A DNA stretch of 9,520 nucleotides from an uncultured Collinsella sp. (GCA_959020035.1 CAUEQX010000066.1:1-9520); one strand, 5' to 3'. Numbered from the stretch's first letter, positions 1-6,662 are shown. Program-made: numbers and translations. Notes: generated from the letters alone by a model not told the origin.

Positions 1-122
1 GCCGAAAGCCGCTTAATGTGGCCTTCGTGCGAGCAGGACTGCCCGAGCAGGAAACCTTATGCCCCGCCCCTCCGGAGCCACACGGGAGCCACCGCTAAGT
101 TATCCCCCGGCATTCAGAAAAT
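1..122. other. Unassigned 5' flank
   Basis: I could not assign this stretch. Frame 1 is open from the window edge to a TAA at 124-126, and frame 3 to a TAA at 96-98. Neither translation resembles a protein family I know, and no conserved carboxy-terminal motif is visible. Two short direct repeats occur: GAGCAGGA at 31-38 and 45-52, and GAGCCAC at 75-81 and 86-92. I compared it by eye with tmRNA, RNase P RNA, SRP RNA and common riboswitches and found no match. It may be the tail of an upstream gene or untranslated sequence. Confidence 0.3.
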
Positions 123-130
123 CTAAGTGC

Positions 131-149
131 CAAAAAATAAGATTTTTTG
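131..149. repeat. AT-rich perfect palindrome upstream of groES
   Basis: CAAAAAA (131-137) and TTTTTTG (143-149) are perfect inverted arms around the five-base loop TAAGA. This is a sharp AT-rich island in GC-rich DNA. It could be the weak terminator of an upstream gene, an UP-like or bent-DNA promoter element, or an operator. The sequence alone does not decide between these. Confidence 0.4.
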
Positions 150-156
150 ACTCCGT

Positions 157-235
157 GTTGTATAACCCGCCATTCGTGGGTACCATTCAACGCGTACGCA
201 AACAAAAAGGGTTAATTCGCGTGGTATAACCGCGC
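157..235 (+). promoter_or_regulatory. Probable groESL promoter/leader region
   Basis: Two similar segments occur here: GTTGTATAACCCGC (157-170) and GTGGTATAACCGCG (221-234). Each contains a TATAAC that resembles a -10 hexamer, but neither has a convincing -35 at 16-18 bp. The second lies inside a near-perfect palindrome, 219-235, with 7-base arms around ATA; in RNA it would be a 7-bp stem with one G-U pair ending 8 nt before the groES ribosome binding site. No CIRCE or HAIR operator is visible. A promoter must lie near here, but its exact position is not established. Confidence 0.35.
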
Positions 236-258
236 GGCCCAAAAAGGAGGAGACAAGC

Positions 259-552
259 ATGTCGTCTTTGAAGCCGCTTGCAGATCGTGTTCTGGTCAAG
301 CCCGACGAGGCCGAGCAGAAGACCGCTTCTGGTCTGTATATCGCCAGCAACGCTCAGGAGAAGCCGCAGCGCGGCACCATCGTTGCCGTGGGCGCCGGCA
401 AGGTCAACGACAAGGGTGAGCGCATCCCCATGGACGTCAAGGTCGGCGACGTTGTCATCTACGGTAAGTTCGGTGGCAACGAGGTCAAGGTCGACGGCGA
501 GAAGTATCTGCTGATGCGCGCCGACGACATCTACGCTGTCGTCGAGGCCTAG
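259..552 (+). CDS. groES: Co-chaperonin GroES (Hsp10)
   Basis: GroES forms the seven-subunit lid of the GroEL folding chamber and controls encapsulation of cytosolic client proteins during the ATP cycle. The 97-residue product has the usual family length. It opens with the typical PLADRVLVKP (residues 6-15). The mobile loop, residues 16-33, carries the hydrophobic tripeptide Leu26-Tyr27-Ile28 that should dock on the GroEL apical domain. The core RGTIVAVGAGK (38-48) and VGDVVIYGKFGG follow, and the end is ADDIYAVVEA. The ATG is preceded by a strong AAGGAGG (244-250) at a spacing of 8 nt. groEL follows after 96 bp, so the pair is almost certainly an operon. Identification is secure. Confidence 0.97.
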   Translation: MSSLKPLADRVLVKPDEAEQKTASGLYIASNAQEKPQRGTIVAVGAGKVNDKGERIPMDVKVGDVVIYGKFGGNEVKVDGEKYLLMRADDIYAVVEA

Positions 553-582
553 TCTCGTCAGAATCTCTGATTCGTCTTTGAA

Positions 583-618
583 CGCGCCCGCCGCATAGGA
601 CTCGGAAGCGGCGACGCG
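583..618 (+). other. groES-groEL intercistronic hairpin
   Basis: CGCG (583-586) pairs with CGCG (615-618) and CGCCGC (589-594) pairs with GCGGCG (608-613), separated by a small internal loop, with a 13-nt terminal loop. The stem sits about 15 nt upstream of the groEL Shine-Dalgarno. No T-run follows, so it is not a classical terminator. It could be a processing or stability element that sets the groES to groEL ratio, which is inference. A competing stem, GACTCG (599-604) with CGAGTC (617-622), is also possible. Confidence 0.5.
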
Positions 619-648
619 AGTCACATTTCTTTTGGAGGATTACCTACC

Positions 649-2286
649 ATGGCAAAGAACATTACGTTCAACACCGATGCCCGCGCTAAGCTTGCCAAGG
701 GCGTCAACACTCTGGCCGACGCCGTTACCGTCACCATGGGCCCCAAGGGCCGCTACGTTGCGCTGCAGCGCACGTTCGGTGCTCCGACCATCACCAACGA
801 CGGCGTTTCTGTCGCCAAGGAGATCGAGCTCGAGGACAACATCGAGAACATGGGCGCTCAGCTGGTGAAGGAGGTTGCCACCAAGACCAACGACACCGTG
901 GGTGACGGCACCACCACCGCAACCCTGCTCGCCCAGGCCATCGTCAACGACGGCCTGCGCAACGTCGCCGCTGGCGCCAACCCGCTGGCCATTCGTCGCG
1001 GCATCGACAAGGCCGTTAACGCCGCCGTCGCCGAGATGAAGAAGCAGGCCAAGCCGGTCGAGACCAAGGAGCAGATCGCTTCCGTCGGTACCATCTCCGC
1101 CGGTGACCCCGAGGTCGGCGAGAAGATCGCCGAGGCCATGGAGGTCGTGGGCAAGGACGGCGTCATCACCGTCGAGGATTCCCAGACGTTCGACATCACC
1201 ATCGACACCGTTGAGGGCATGCAGTTCGACAAGGGCTATGTCTCCGCTTACTTCGTCACGGATAACGACCGCATGGAGGCCGTGATGAAGGATCCGTACA
1301 TCCTCATCACCGACCAGAAGATCTCCAGCGTCCAGGACATCATGCCCGTTCTCGAGGCTGTCCAGCGCGCTGGCCGCGGCCTGCTCATCATCGCTGAGGA
1401 CATCGACGGCGAGGCTCTGCCTACCCTGGTCCTCAACAAGATCCGTGGCGCCCTCAACGTCTGCGCCGTCAAGGCTCCGGGCTACGGCGATCGCCGCAAG
1501 CGCATCCTCGAGGACATCGCCGTCCTCACCGGTGGCCAGGCTGCCCTGGACGAGCTGGGTGTGAAGGTCGCTGACATCACCGCCGATATGCTCGGTACCG
1601 CTAAGTCCGTCACCATCTCCAAGGACAACACCGTCGTCGTCGGCGGCGCTGGCTCCAAGGAGGCCATCGACGCCCGTATCGCTCAGATTAAGGGCGAGAT
1701 GGAGAACACCACCTCTGACTTCGACCGTGAGAAGCTCCAGGAGCGCCTGGCCAAGCTCTCCGGCGGCGTTGCCGTCATCAAGGTCGGCGCTGCTACCGAG
1801 TCCGAGCTCAAGGAGATCAAGCACCGCGTCGAGGATGCCCTGCAGGCTACCCGCGCTGCTGTCGAGGAGGGCATCGTCGCCGGCGGTGGCGTCGCCTTCA
1901 TGGACGCTGCTCCTGCGCTCGACGCTGTCGAGATCGACGACCCCGAGGAGAAGATCGGCGTCGACATCGTCAAGAAGGCTCTGACCGCTCCGGTCGCTAC
2001 CATCGCCAAGAACGCTGGCTTTGAGGGCGCTGTCGTGGTCGACAAGGTTGCCGAGCTGCCCGCCGGCCAGGGTCTCAACTCTGCCAACGGCGAGTGGGGC
2101 GACATGATCGAGATGGGCGTCCTCGACCCCGTCAAGGTCAGCCGCGTCACCCTGCAGAACGCTGCTTCTGTCGCCAGCCTGATCCTCATCACCGAGGCTA
2201 CCGTCTCCGATGTGCCCAAGAACACTCAGCTTGAGGACGCTATCGCTGCTGCTACCGCTGGTCAGCAGGGCGGCGGTATGTACTAA
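649..2286 (+). CDS. groEL: Chaperonin GroEL (Hsp60)
   Basis: GroEL is the 14-subunit ATP-driven folding chamber of the cytosol, working with the GroES encoded just upstream. The 545-residue length is normal. The first equatorial domain carries TITNDGVSVAKEIELED with Asp51 and the nucleotide-binding GDGTTTAT motif with Asp86 (85-92). The apical domain holds KAPGYGDRRKRILEDIAVLTGG (275-296). The second intermediate and equatorial segments contain RVEDAL with the ATP-hydrolysing Asp396 and the signature AAVEEGIVAGGGVA (403-416). The C-terminal tail is short, ending GQQGGGMY, instead of the long GGM repeats of many GroELs. GGAGG at 634-638 lies 10 nt before the ATG. Codon use is strongly biased, as expected for an abundant protein. 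Only one chaperonin copy lies in this window. Confidence 0.98.
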   Translation: MAKNITFNTDARAKLAKGVNTLADAVTVTMGPKGRYVALQRTFGAPTITNDGVSVAKEIELEDNIENMGAQLVKEVATKTNDTVGDGTTTATLLAQAIVNDGLRNVAAGANPLAIRRGIDKAVNAAVAEMKKQAKPVETKEQIASVGTISAGDPEVGEKIAEAMEVVGKDGVITVEDSQTFDITIDTVEGMQFDKGYVSAYFVTDNDRMEAVMKDPYILITDQKISSVQDIMPVLEAVQRAGRGLLIIAEDIDGEALPTLVLNKIRGALNVCAVKAPGYGDRRKRILEDIAVLTGGQAALDELGVKVADITADMLGTAKSVTISKDNTVVVGGAGSKEAIDARIAQIKGEMENTTSDFDREKLQERLAKLSGGVAVIKVGAATESELKEIKHRVEDALQATRAAVEEGIVAGGGVAFMDAAPALDAVEIDDPEEKIGVDIVKKALTAPVATIAKNAGFEGAVVVDKVAELPAGQGLNSANGEWGDMIEMGVLDPVKVSRVTLQNAASVASLILITEATVSDVPKNTQLEDAIAAATAGQQGGGMY

Positions 2287-2287
2287 G

Positions 2288-2468
2288 GCCGACAAGGTCT
2301 AGAACTCCCACCGGGAATCCGGGGGCGGGACGGGGACTTCTCTCCGGAACGTCCTCGGACGGGCGATGCGGCTCCGCGTCGCGCTAGGCGCTGCGGAGCC
2401 GGTCTGCGGGGTGCGGAATATGCCCGTCCCGCCCCCGGATTCCCTGCGTTTACGGCCTTGAGGTCGGC
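2288..2468. repeat. 181-nt structured inverted-repeat element behind groEL
   Basis: Perfect 22-bp inverted arms lie at 2313-2334 and 2423-2444. Each has the core GGGGGCGGGACGGG or its complement. Outside them, GCCGAC+AAGG (2288-2297) pairs with CCTT (2456-2459) and GTCGGC (2463-2468), with a 3-nt bulge and an internal loop. Inside, CGGCTCCGC (2369-2377) pairs with GCGGAGCCG (2393-2401), continued by GCGC/GCGC (2381-2384 and 2388-2391). A small stem at 2350-2361 completes a branched fold. The element begins 2 nt after the groEL stop and is not followed by a T-run. It may end or protect the groESL mRNA, or be a small non-coding repeat (MITE- or REP-like). I see no target-site duplication and no ORF inside. 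Confidence 0.6.
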
Positions 2469-2500
2469 GTGGGCGGAGATCGTGGCTGATGGGGATACGT

Positions 2501-2588
2501 GTCCCGGTCGCTGTTTCGCGGCTTTGCCGCGAAAGGCGCGTTACTTTGGGACGGGTGGGGAACGTGGTTGTTGCGGTAACTGGTCCCC
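2501..2588. repeat. Second hairpin cluster in the groEL-ribU gap
   Basis: TTTCGCGGC (2514-2522) and GCCGCGAAA (2526-2534) form a perfect 9-bp stem with a TTT loop. It is enclosed by GTCCC (2501-2505) and GGGAC (2548-2552). Downstream, GGGGAAC (2557-2563) faces GGTCCCC (2582-2588) with one mismatch. GTTAC (2540-2544) can pair with GTAAC (2576-2580). No poly-T follows. The rest of 2469-2611 shows no convincing gene. The cluster may be a transcription barrier between groESL and the flavin operon, or a dispersed intergenic repeat. Confidence 0.45.
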
Positions 2589-2611
2589 GCCATAAATTAC
2601 CCATGGCATAC

Positions 2612-2639
2612 TTGCGCGAAAGCCTACTGGTGCTACACT
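2612..2639 (+). promoter_or_regulatory. Probable sigma70-type promoter of the flavin operon
   Basis: TTGCGC (2612-2617) and TACACT (2634-2639) are separated by 16 bp and match a housekeeping -35/-10 pair reasonably well. The predicted start near 2646 coincides with the first pairing base of the riboswitch P1 stem, which supports the assignment. Confidence 0.55.
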
Positions 2640-2644
2640 TGCAA

Positions 2645-2834
2645 TTGCTGTTTCAGGGCGGGGTGAAATTCCCCACTGGCGGTAAATCGGGCGGTGCCAA
2701 AGGGGTGCCGTGGCGCAGGCGAGACGCCTGCGGCCGAGCCGATGAGTCCGCGACCCGTGTGTGCGTTGGTTCGCATGCCGGCTGAACTGGTGAGATCCCA
2801 GTACCAACGGTTAGAGTCCGGATGAAAGAGGCAG
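2645..2834 (+). ncRNA. FMN riboswitch (RFN element)
   Basis: This leader senses FMN and represses downstream riboflavin genes. The conserved RFN blocks are present in order: AGGGCGGGGTGAAATTCCCC (2655-2674), CTGGCGGT (2676-2683), a variable arm with a perfect GCAGGCG/CGCCTGC stem (2715-2721 and 2725-2731), ACTGGTGAGATCCCAGT (2786-2802), and AGTCCGGATGAAAGAG (2815-2830). P1 can form from 2651-2654 with 2824-2827 and from 2645-2648 with 2831-2834. The second P1 segment overlaps the start of the ribU ribosome binding site AGGTGATC (2833-2840). There is no T-run before the gene, so control is most likely translational. The block usually reading CCGAC is CCAAC here (2804-2808). Confidence 0.95.
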
Positions 2835-2840
2835 GTGATC
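2833..2840 (+). promoter_or_regulatory. ribU ribosome binding site, overlapping the riboswitch
   Basis: AGGTGATC complements the anti-Shine-Dalgarno end of 16S rRNA over eight bases and lies 2 nt before the ATG at 2843. Its first two bases can pair in the riboswitch P1 stem, so FMN binding would be expected to mask it. This fixes the ribU start at 2843 instead of the in-frame ATG at 2822, which is part of the conserved GGATGAAAG riboswitch block. Confidence 0.7.
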
Positions 2841-2842
2841 TT

Positions 2843-3433
2843 ATGTCTGAACAGTCGCAGCATATCCATTTTGAGAACACGAATAGGTGGAGCACCAAAC
2901 AGCTCGTTACCATGGCGTTGATGTGTGCCTTGGGCGCCCTGTTTATGTACGTGCAGCTGCCCATCCTTCCCTCGGCGCCGTTTTTGACGTATGACCCGTC
3001 GCTGGTGCCGGCGATGGTGTGCGGATTTGCGTATGGTCCTGGCGCCGGTACTGCTGTTGCCGCTATGGCTATCGTTATCCATGCGCTCACCACGGGTGAC
3101 TGGGTCGGCGCGCTTATGAATCTGGTTGCCACGCTGGGCTACATTCTGCCTGCGGCTATCGTCTATCAGAAGATGCACACCTATAAGGGTGCCGTGATTG
3201 GCCTGGTGCTCGGCGTCATTGCCGCTACGGCGCTGTCTATGGTCGCAAACCTTACCATTGGCGTTTGGTTCTGGTATGGCTCGGTCGATGCGATCGCCCC
3301 GCTCATGATTCCTGCCGTACTGCCGTTCAACCTTATCAAGACCGTGCTTAACTCGGTGTTGACGCTGGCGGTGTATAAAGCAGTCTCCAACCTCATCACG
3401 CCTAAAAAGGACCAGGTCAAAGGCCGCGCATGA
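2843..3433 (+). CDS. ribU: ECF transporter S component for riboflavin, RibU
   Basis: RibU is the membrane-embedded substrate-binding subunit of an energy-coupling-factor importer. It captures riboflavin and joins the EcfA-EcfA-EcfT module encoded next. The 196-residue protein is very hydrophobic, with about five or six helices (roughly 21-38, 54-82, 86-108, 115-140, 158-182). It carries the family block LTYDPSLVPAMVCGFAYGP (48-66) and PFNLIKTVLNSVL (161-173). The FMN riboswitch directly upstream independently supports riboflavin as substrate. The ATG at 2843 is chosen because the upstream in-frame ATG (2822) lies within the riboswitch. The stop codon overlaps the next start as ATGA (3430-3433), implying translational coupling. 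Confidence 0.93.
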   Translation: MSEQSQHIHFENTNRWSTKQLVTMALMCALGALFMYVQLPILPSAPFLTYDPSLVPAMVCGFAYGPGAGTAVAAMAIVIHALTTGDWVGALMNLVATLGYILPAAIVYQKMHTYKGAVIGLVLGVIAATALSMVANLTIGVWFWYGSVDAIAPLMIPAVLPFNLIKTVLNSVLTLAVYKAVSNLITPKKDQVKGRA

Positions 3434-5334
3434 TTGAGTGTCGGGGCGTTTCCTTTAGCTATGACGGTGCCGTGTCGGCACTCGACGGTGTCGATCTGAA
3501 CATCGAGGACGGGGAGTTTTTCTGCATCCTCGGTGGCAATGGGTCGGGCAAGTCGACGTTTGCCAAGCATCTGAATGCGCTGTTGCAGCCCGATGCGGGC
3601 ACGGTACGCATCAACGGCATGGATGCGTCCGACCCCGAGCTGGTCTACGACATTCGTTCGACCGCGGGCATGGTATTCCAGAATCCCGACGACCAGCTGG
3701 TGGCAACGCTTGTCGAAGATGACATTGCGTTTGGTCCCGAAAACCTAGGCGTGTCATCGGCGCAAATTGCGCAGCGCGTATGCGAGGCGCTGAAGGGCGT
3801 GGGCCTGGTGGGCTTTGAGCACCACGAGACCCATGCGCTTTCGGGCGGCCAAAAGCAGCGCGTGGCGCTTGCCGGCGTGCTTGCCATGGAACCGCGCGTG
3901 CTCATATTGGACGAGGCTTCCTCGATGCTTGATCCGCGTGGGCGCAAGGGCCTCATGAAGGCTTGCCGCGCGTTGCACGATCGCGGCATGACCATCGTGA
4001 TGATTACGCACTTTATGGAAGAGGCCGCCGAGGCCGATCGTGTCGCGGTGTTTCGGGCGGGGCATGTTGCCATGCTGGGTACGCCCGAGGAGATTCTGAC
4101 GCGGGCAGATGAGCTCGCGGAGCTCAACCTAGATATGCCGGCGTCGTGCCGTTTGGGCATGGCGCTTCGTGCGAAGGGCGTGCCCGTTCACGCGCAGGTG
4201 CGCGAGGTGGATATGGTCGCCGAGGTTGCGCAGACTTATGCCGAGCGAAGTGGGGCAGACATCGCGGGGCAGTCTTCCGTATCCCAGTTGGAAATCGCTG
4301 ACGGCACTGTTCCGGTAGACAACGAGGACAACGCGTCGGAGCCCGTCATCGAGCTAGCCCGTGTTTCGTACAGTTATTCGCTCAGTCCGCGCGAGCGCCG
4401 CCGCTGGCATAAGCGCTCGGCCACTGCGGGCAAATCGAACAAACAGGCTCTCTGGGGAAACGACCCCAGCAGCCCCTGGGCACTGCGCGATGTTTCGCTG
4501 ACGGTGCGTCGCGGCGAGTTCCTGGGTTTGGCAGGTCATACCGGTTCGGGTAAGTCGACGCTGGTCCAGCATCTTAACGGTTTGATTCGTCCCCAGGAGG
4601 GAAGCGTTTGTGCGCTGGGGCTCGACCTATCAAACAAGAAAGACGCCGCCGCTGTTAAGGCCAAGGTCGGCGTGGTGTTTCAGTATCCCGAGCGCCAGCT
4701 ATTTGCCGAAACCGTGGCGCAGGACGTGGCGTTTGGTCCGCATAACCTTGGCTTGCCGCAAGATGAAGTCGACCGTCGTGTCGAGTCATCGCTCTCACGT
4801 GTGGGTCTCGACCTTTCCGCGGTCGGCGACAAGAGTCCCTTTGAGCTTTCGGGCGGTCAGCAACGGCGTGTGGCATTCGCCGGCGTGCTCGCCATGGAGC
4901 CCGAAGTCCTGGTGCTCGATGAACCCATGGCGGGGCTCGATCCGGCTGCGCGCAGGGATTTCCTTGAGCTTATCGATCGACTTCACCGCGATGGCCTGAC
5001 CGTTGTCATGGTTTCGCATAGTATGGATGACCTGGCCAATTGCTGCGACCGCATTGTCGTAATGAACGAAGGCGCGGTGTTTGCCGAGGGAACCCCCGCG
5101 CAGGTGTTTGCGCATGCCGATGAGCTCAAGTCGATCGGCTTGGGCGTTCCCGCCGCCCAGCGTATGGCGCTGGCGCTTACGGAGGCGGGCGTGCCGCTGC
5201 GTCGCGGCGGGCTCTATACGGTTGAGTCGCTGGCAGACGAGTTGGTGGACCTGCTAATCGGTCGCTCGGGCGGTCCTTCTAACGTCGCGGACATTGCTAA
5301 ATCCAAGACGGTCGCGCGAGAGGAGGGCTGCTAA
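3430..5334 (+). CDS. Fused ECF transporter ATPases EcfA1-EcfA2
   Basis: One 634-residue protein contains two complete ABC ATPase domains that are normally two subunits of about 280 residues. They power substrate release by the RibU-EcfT complex at the inner face of the membrane. N half: Walker A GGNGSGKS (35-42), Q-loop Gln84, signature LSGGQKQR (137-144), Walker B LILDEASSMLD with Glu162, H-switch His194. C half: Walker A GHTGSGKS (369-376), Gln418, signature LSGGQQRR (473-480), Walker B VLDEPMAGLD with Glu498, His530. DEASSMLD is EcfA1-like and DEPMAGLD EcfA2-like. Both halves keep the EcfA C-terminal segment, seen as a repeat: PASCRLGMALRAKGVP near 237 and PAAQRMALALTEAGVP near 574. A basic insert (about 317-345) sits before the second domain's A-loop strand. 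All catalytic residues are present. The start overlaps the ribU stop and the TAA overlaps the ecfT ATG. Confidence 0.93.
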   Translation: MIECRGVSFSYDGAVSALDGVDLNIEDGEFFCILGGNGSGKSTFAKHLNALLQPDAGTVRINGMDASDPELVYDIRSTAGMVFQNPDDQLVATLVEDDIAFGPENLGVSSAQIAQRVCEALKGVGLVGFEHHETHALSGGQKQRVALAGVLAMEPRVLILDEASSMLDPRGRKGLMKACRALHDRGMTIVMITHFMEEAAEADRVAVFRAGHVAMLGTPEEILTRADELAELNLDMPASCRLGMALRAKGVPVHAQVREVDMVAEVAQTYAERSGADIAGQSSVSQLEIADGTVPVDNEDNASEPVIELARVSYSYSLSPRERRRWHKRSATAGKSNKQALWGNDPSSPWALRDVSLTVRRGEFLGLAGHTGSGKSTLVQHLNGLIRPQEGSVCALGLDLSNKKDAAAVKAKVGVVFQYPERQLFAETVAQDVAFGPHNLGLPQDEVDRRVESSLSRVGLDLSAVGDKSPFELSGGQQRRVAFAGVLAMEPEVLVLDEPMAGLDPAARRDFLELIDRLHRDGLTVVMVSHSMDDLANCCDRIVVMNEGAVFAEGTPAQVFAHADELKSIGLGVPAAQRMALALTEAGVPLRRGGLYTVESLADELVDLLIGRSGGPSNVADIAKSKTVAREEGC

Positions 5335-6134
5335 TGGAGGCGTTTTCTTTTGGCAGCTACTATCCCGGCGATAGTGCGATCCACCGCCTGGACCCGCGAA
5401 CTAAGTTGCTCTTGGGCTTTGTGTTTCTGATCACGACGCTCACAGTCAGCAGCTTCCGCGGACTGGCCCCGGTCGCAATCTTCGTTGTCCTGATCTATGC
5501 CGTGTCCCGGGTGCCGTTGCGTCGGGTCCTATCATCGATGGCACCATTGCTGGCAATCGTTGTCGTGGTCGCGGTGCTCAACTTGTTTACCGATCAGGGT
5601 GGGCGCATCCTGTGGCAGCTCGGCTTTCTGCAGATAAGCGAGGGCTCGCTGCGTTCTGCCGCCTTTATGGCGTGCCGCCTGACCCTGATGATGGCCGGCA
5701 TGAGCGCCATTACGCTCACCACGCCCACGCTCGACCTCACCGCGGGCTTTGAGCGTCTGCTCGCACCGTTTGCGCGCGTGGGGCTCCCTGCGCATGAGCT
5801 CGGCATGATCATGGGTATCGCGTTGCGCTTTATGCCGCAGTTTGCCACCGAGATGAAGCAGACGGCCGATGCGCAGGCGAGCCGCGGTGCGCGCGTGACG
5901 GGAGGCCCGCTCGGCGGCGTGCGTATGCTCGGCAGTGTGGCGATTCCGCTGTTCACGGGCGTGTTCCGTCATGCCGAGACGCTTTCGGCCGCCATGGATG
6001 CACGCTGCTATCACGGCGAGCAGGGCCGCACGCGCCTGCATACACTTACGTTTGGCCGCGGGGATGCGCTGGCTGCGGTGGTGACGGCGCTGCTGCTCAT
6101 CTGCGTCATCGTCATCAACCTTCAACTTGTTTAG
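5334..6134 (+). CDS. ecfT: ECF transporter transmembrane component EcfT
   Basis: EcfT is the membrane scaffold that couples ATP hydrolysis by the EcfA domains to toppling of the S component. The 266-residue length is typical. It opens with the family segment HRLDPRTKLLLG (17-28) and has membrane segments around 24-40, 44-60, 66-85, 106-128 and 245-264. The two cytoplasmic coupling helices end in the short X-Arg-X motifs expected to dock on the ATPases: Ser183-Arg184-Gly185 in DAQASRGA and Ala223-Arg224-Cys225 in AAMDARCYHG. The ATG lies in the TAATG overlap with the upstream gene, and AGGAGG (5321-5326) sits 7 nt before it. It completes a full transporter in one operon with ribU and the fused ATPase. 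Confidence 0.94.
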   Translation: MEAFSFGSYYPGDSAIHRLDPRTKLLLGFVFLITTLTVSSFRGLAPVAIFVVLIYAVSRVPLRRVLSSMAPLLAIVVVVAVLNLFTDQGGRILWQLGFLQISEGSLRSAAFMACRLTLMMAGMSAITLTTPTLDLTAGFERLLAPFARVGLPAHELGMIMGIALRFMPQFATEMKQTADAQASRGARVTGGPLGGVRMLGSVAIPLFTGVFRHAETLSAAMDARCYHGEQGRTRLHTLTFGRGDALAAVVTALLLICVIVINLQLV

Positions 6135-6164
6135 GCGCGATTCGAGCGCAAGAAAGGGGTCCCT

Positions 6165-6611
6165 ATGACCGACAACGACCGCACGGCTCAGCTTGAGCGC
6201 GCCTGTTCGTATCTCAGGCGCATTCCGGCGTGGTATCTGGCCACGACCGATGTGGCCGACGGACATCAGCCCCGCGTGAGACCGTTTTCGTTTGCCATGG
6301 TCGATGACGGCAAGCTGTGGTTTTGCACATCGCGCGACAAGGATGTGTGGGCGGAGCTGAGTGCGAATCCCAAGTTTGAACTCTCGGGCTGGAAGCCGGG
6401 GGAGTGCTGGATCGTGTTGACCGGCGAGGCCGCACTTGAGGACGACGCAGCTGCGAGCGACAAGGTGCGTCAAGCGGGTTTTAAGCACATGGTGGGCATC
6501 GGTGAGGAGCACGAGAGCGTCAACGACGGCCGCCTTGCTTTCTTTTCGGTCCGCAACATTGCCGCGCGCTTTTGTGATATCGACGGTAGCGAGGAGCGTC
6601 TGGAGCTCTAG
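6165..6611 (+). CDS. FMN-binding split-barrel protein (PNPOx-like), copy 1
   Basis: This 148-residue cytosolic protein resembles the pyridoxamine 5'-phosphate oxidase-like flavin-binding split-barrel superfamily. Features include IPAWYLATT near the N terminus, PRVRPFSFAMVDDGKLWFCTSRDKDVW as the strand pair that normally contacts flavin, and a C-terminal LAFFSVR strand. The substrate is unknown, and the family includes PLP oxidases, flavin reductases and F420-linked enzymes. I do not claim pyridoxamine oxidase activity. It starts 30 nt after ecfT with AAAGGGG (6153-6159) before the ATG, so it is probably cotranscribed under the FMN riboswitch. That suits an FMN-binding product. It is a clear paralogue of the next gene. 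Confidence 0.8.
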   Translation: MTDNDRTAQLERACSYLRRIPAWYLATTDVADGHQPRVRPFSFAMVDDGKLWFCTSRDKDVWAELSANPKFELSGWKPGECWIVLTGEAALEDDAAASDKVRQAGFKHMVGIGEEHESVNDGRLAFFSVRNIAARFCDIDGSEERLEL

Positions 6612-6662
6612 CGCGTCTCAAATTAACTACCCGTTCTGAATTAGCTAGTGCCAGGAGGACAC

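Noticed and set aside
1..258. CIRCE or HAIR operator upstream of groES
   Set aside because: No TTAGCACTC/GAGTGCTAA or CTTGAGT/ACTCAAG pair could be found on either strand.
640..2295. A 551-codon open frame on the - strand opposite groEL
   Set aside because: It is the exact antisense of a highly codon-biased gene. The product is low-complexity Leu/Val/Asp/Gly sequence typical of such shadows, with no domain.
2313..2444. Insertion sequence with terminal inverted repeats
   Set aside because: Only about 130 bp, no transposase frame inside and no flanking target duplication. At most it is a non-autonomous repeat.
2822..2842. Earlier in-frame ATG for ribU at 2822
   Set aside because: It lies in the conserved GGATGAAAG block of the FMN riboswitch and has no ribosome binding site. 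The ATG at 2843 follows AGGTGATC.
5532..6512. A 326-codon open frame on the - strand across ecfT and the first split-barrel gene
   Set aside because: It runs antisense through two well-supported genes, and its Arg/His-rich product matches nothing recognisable.
6648..6662. GTG start for the second split-barrel gene
   Set aside because: The AGGAGG binding site would lie inside the coding region. The ATG at 6663 fits it better.
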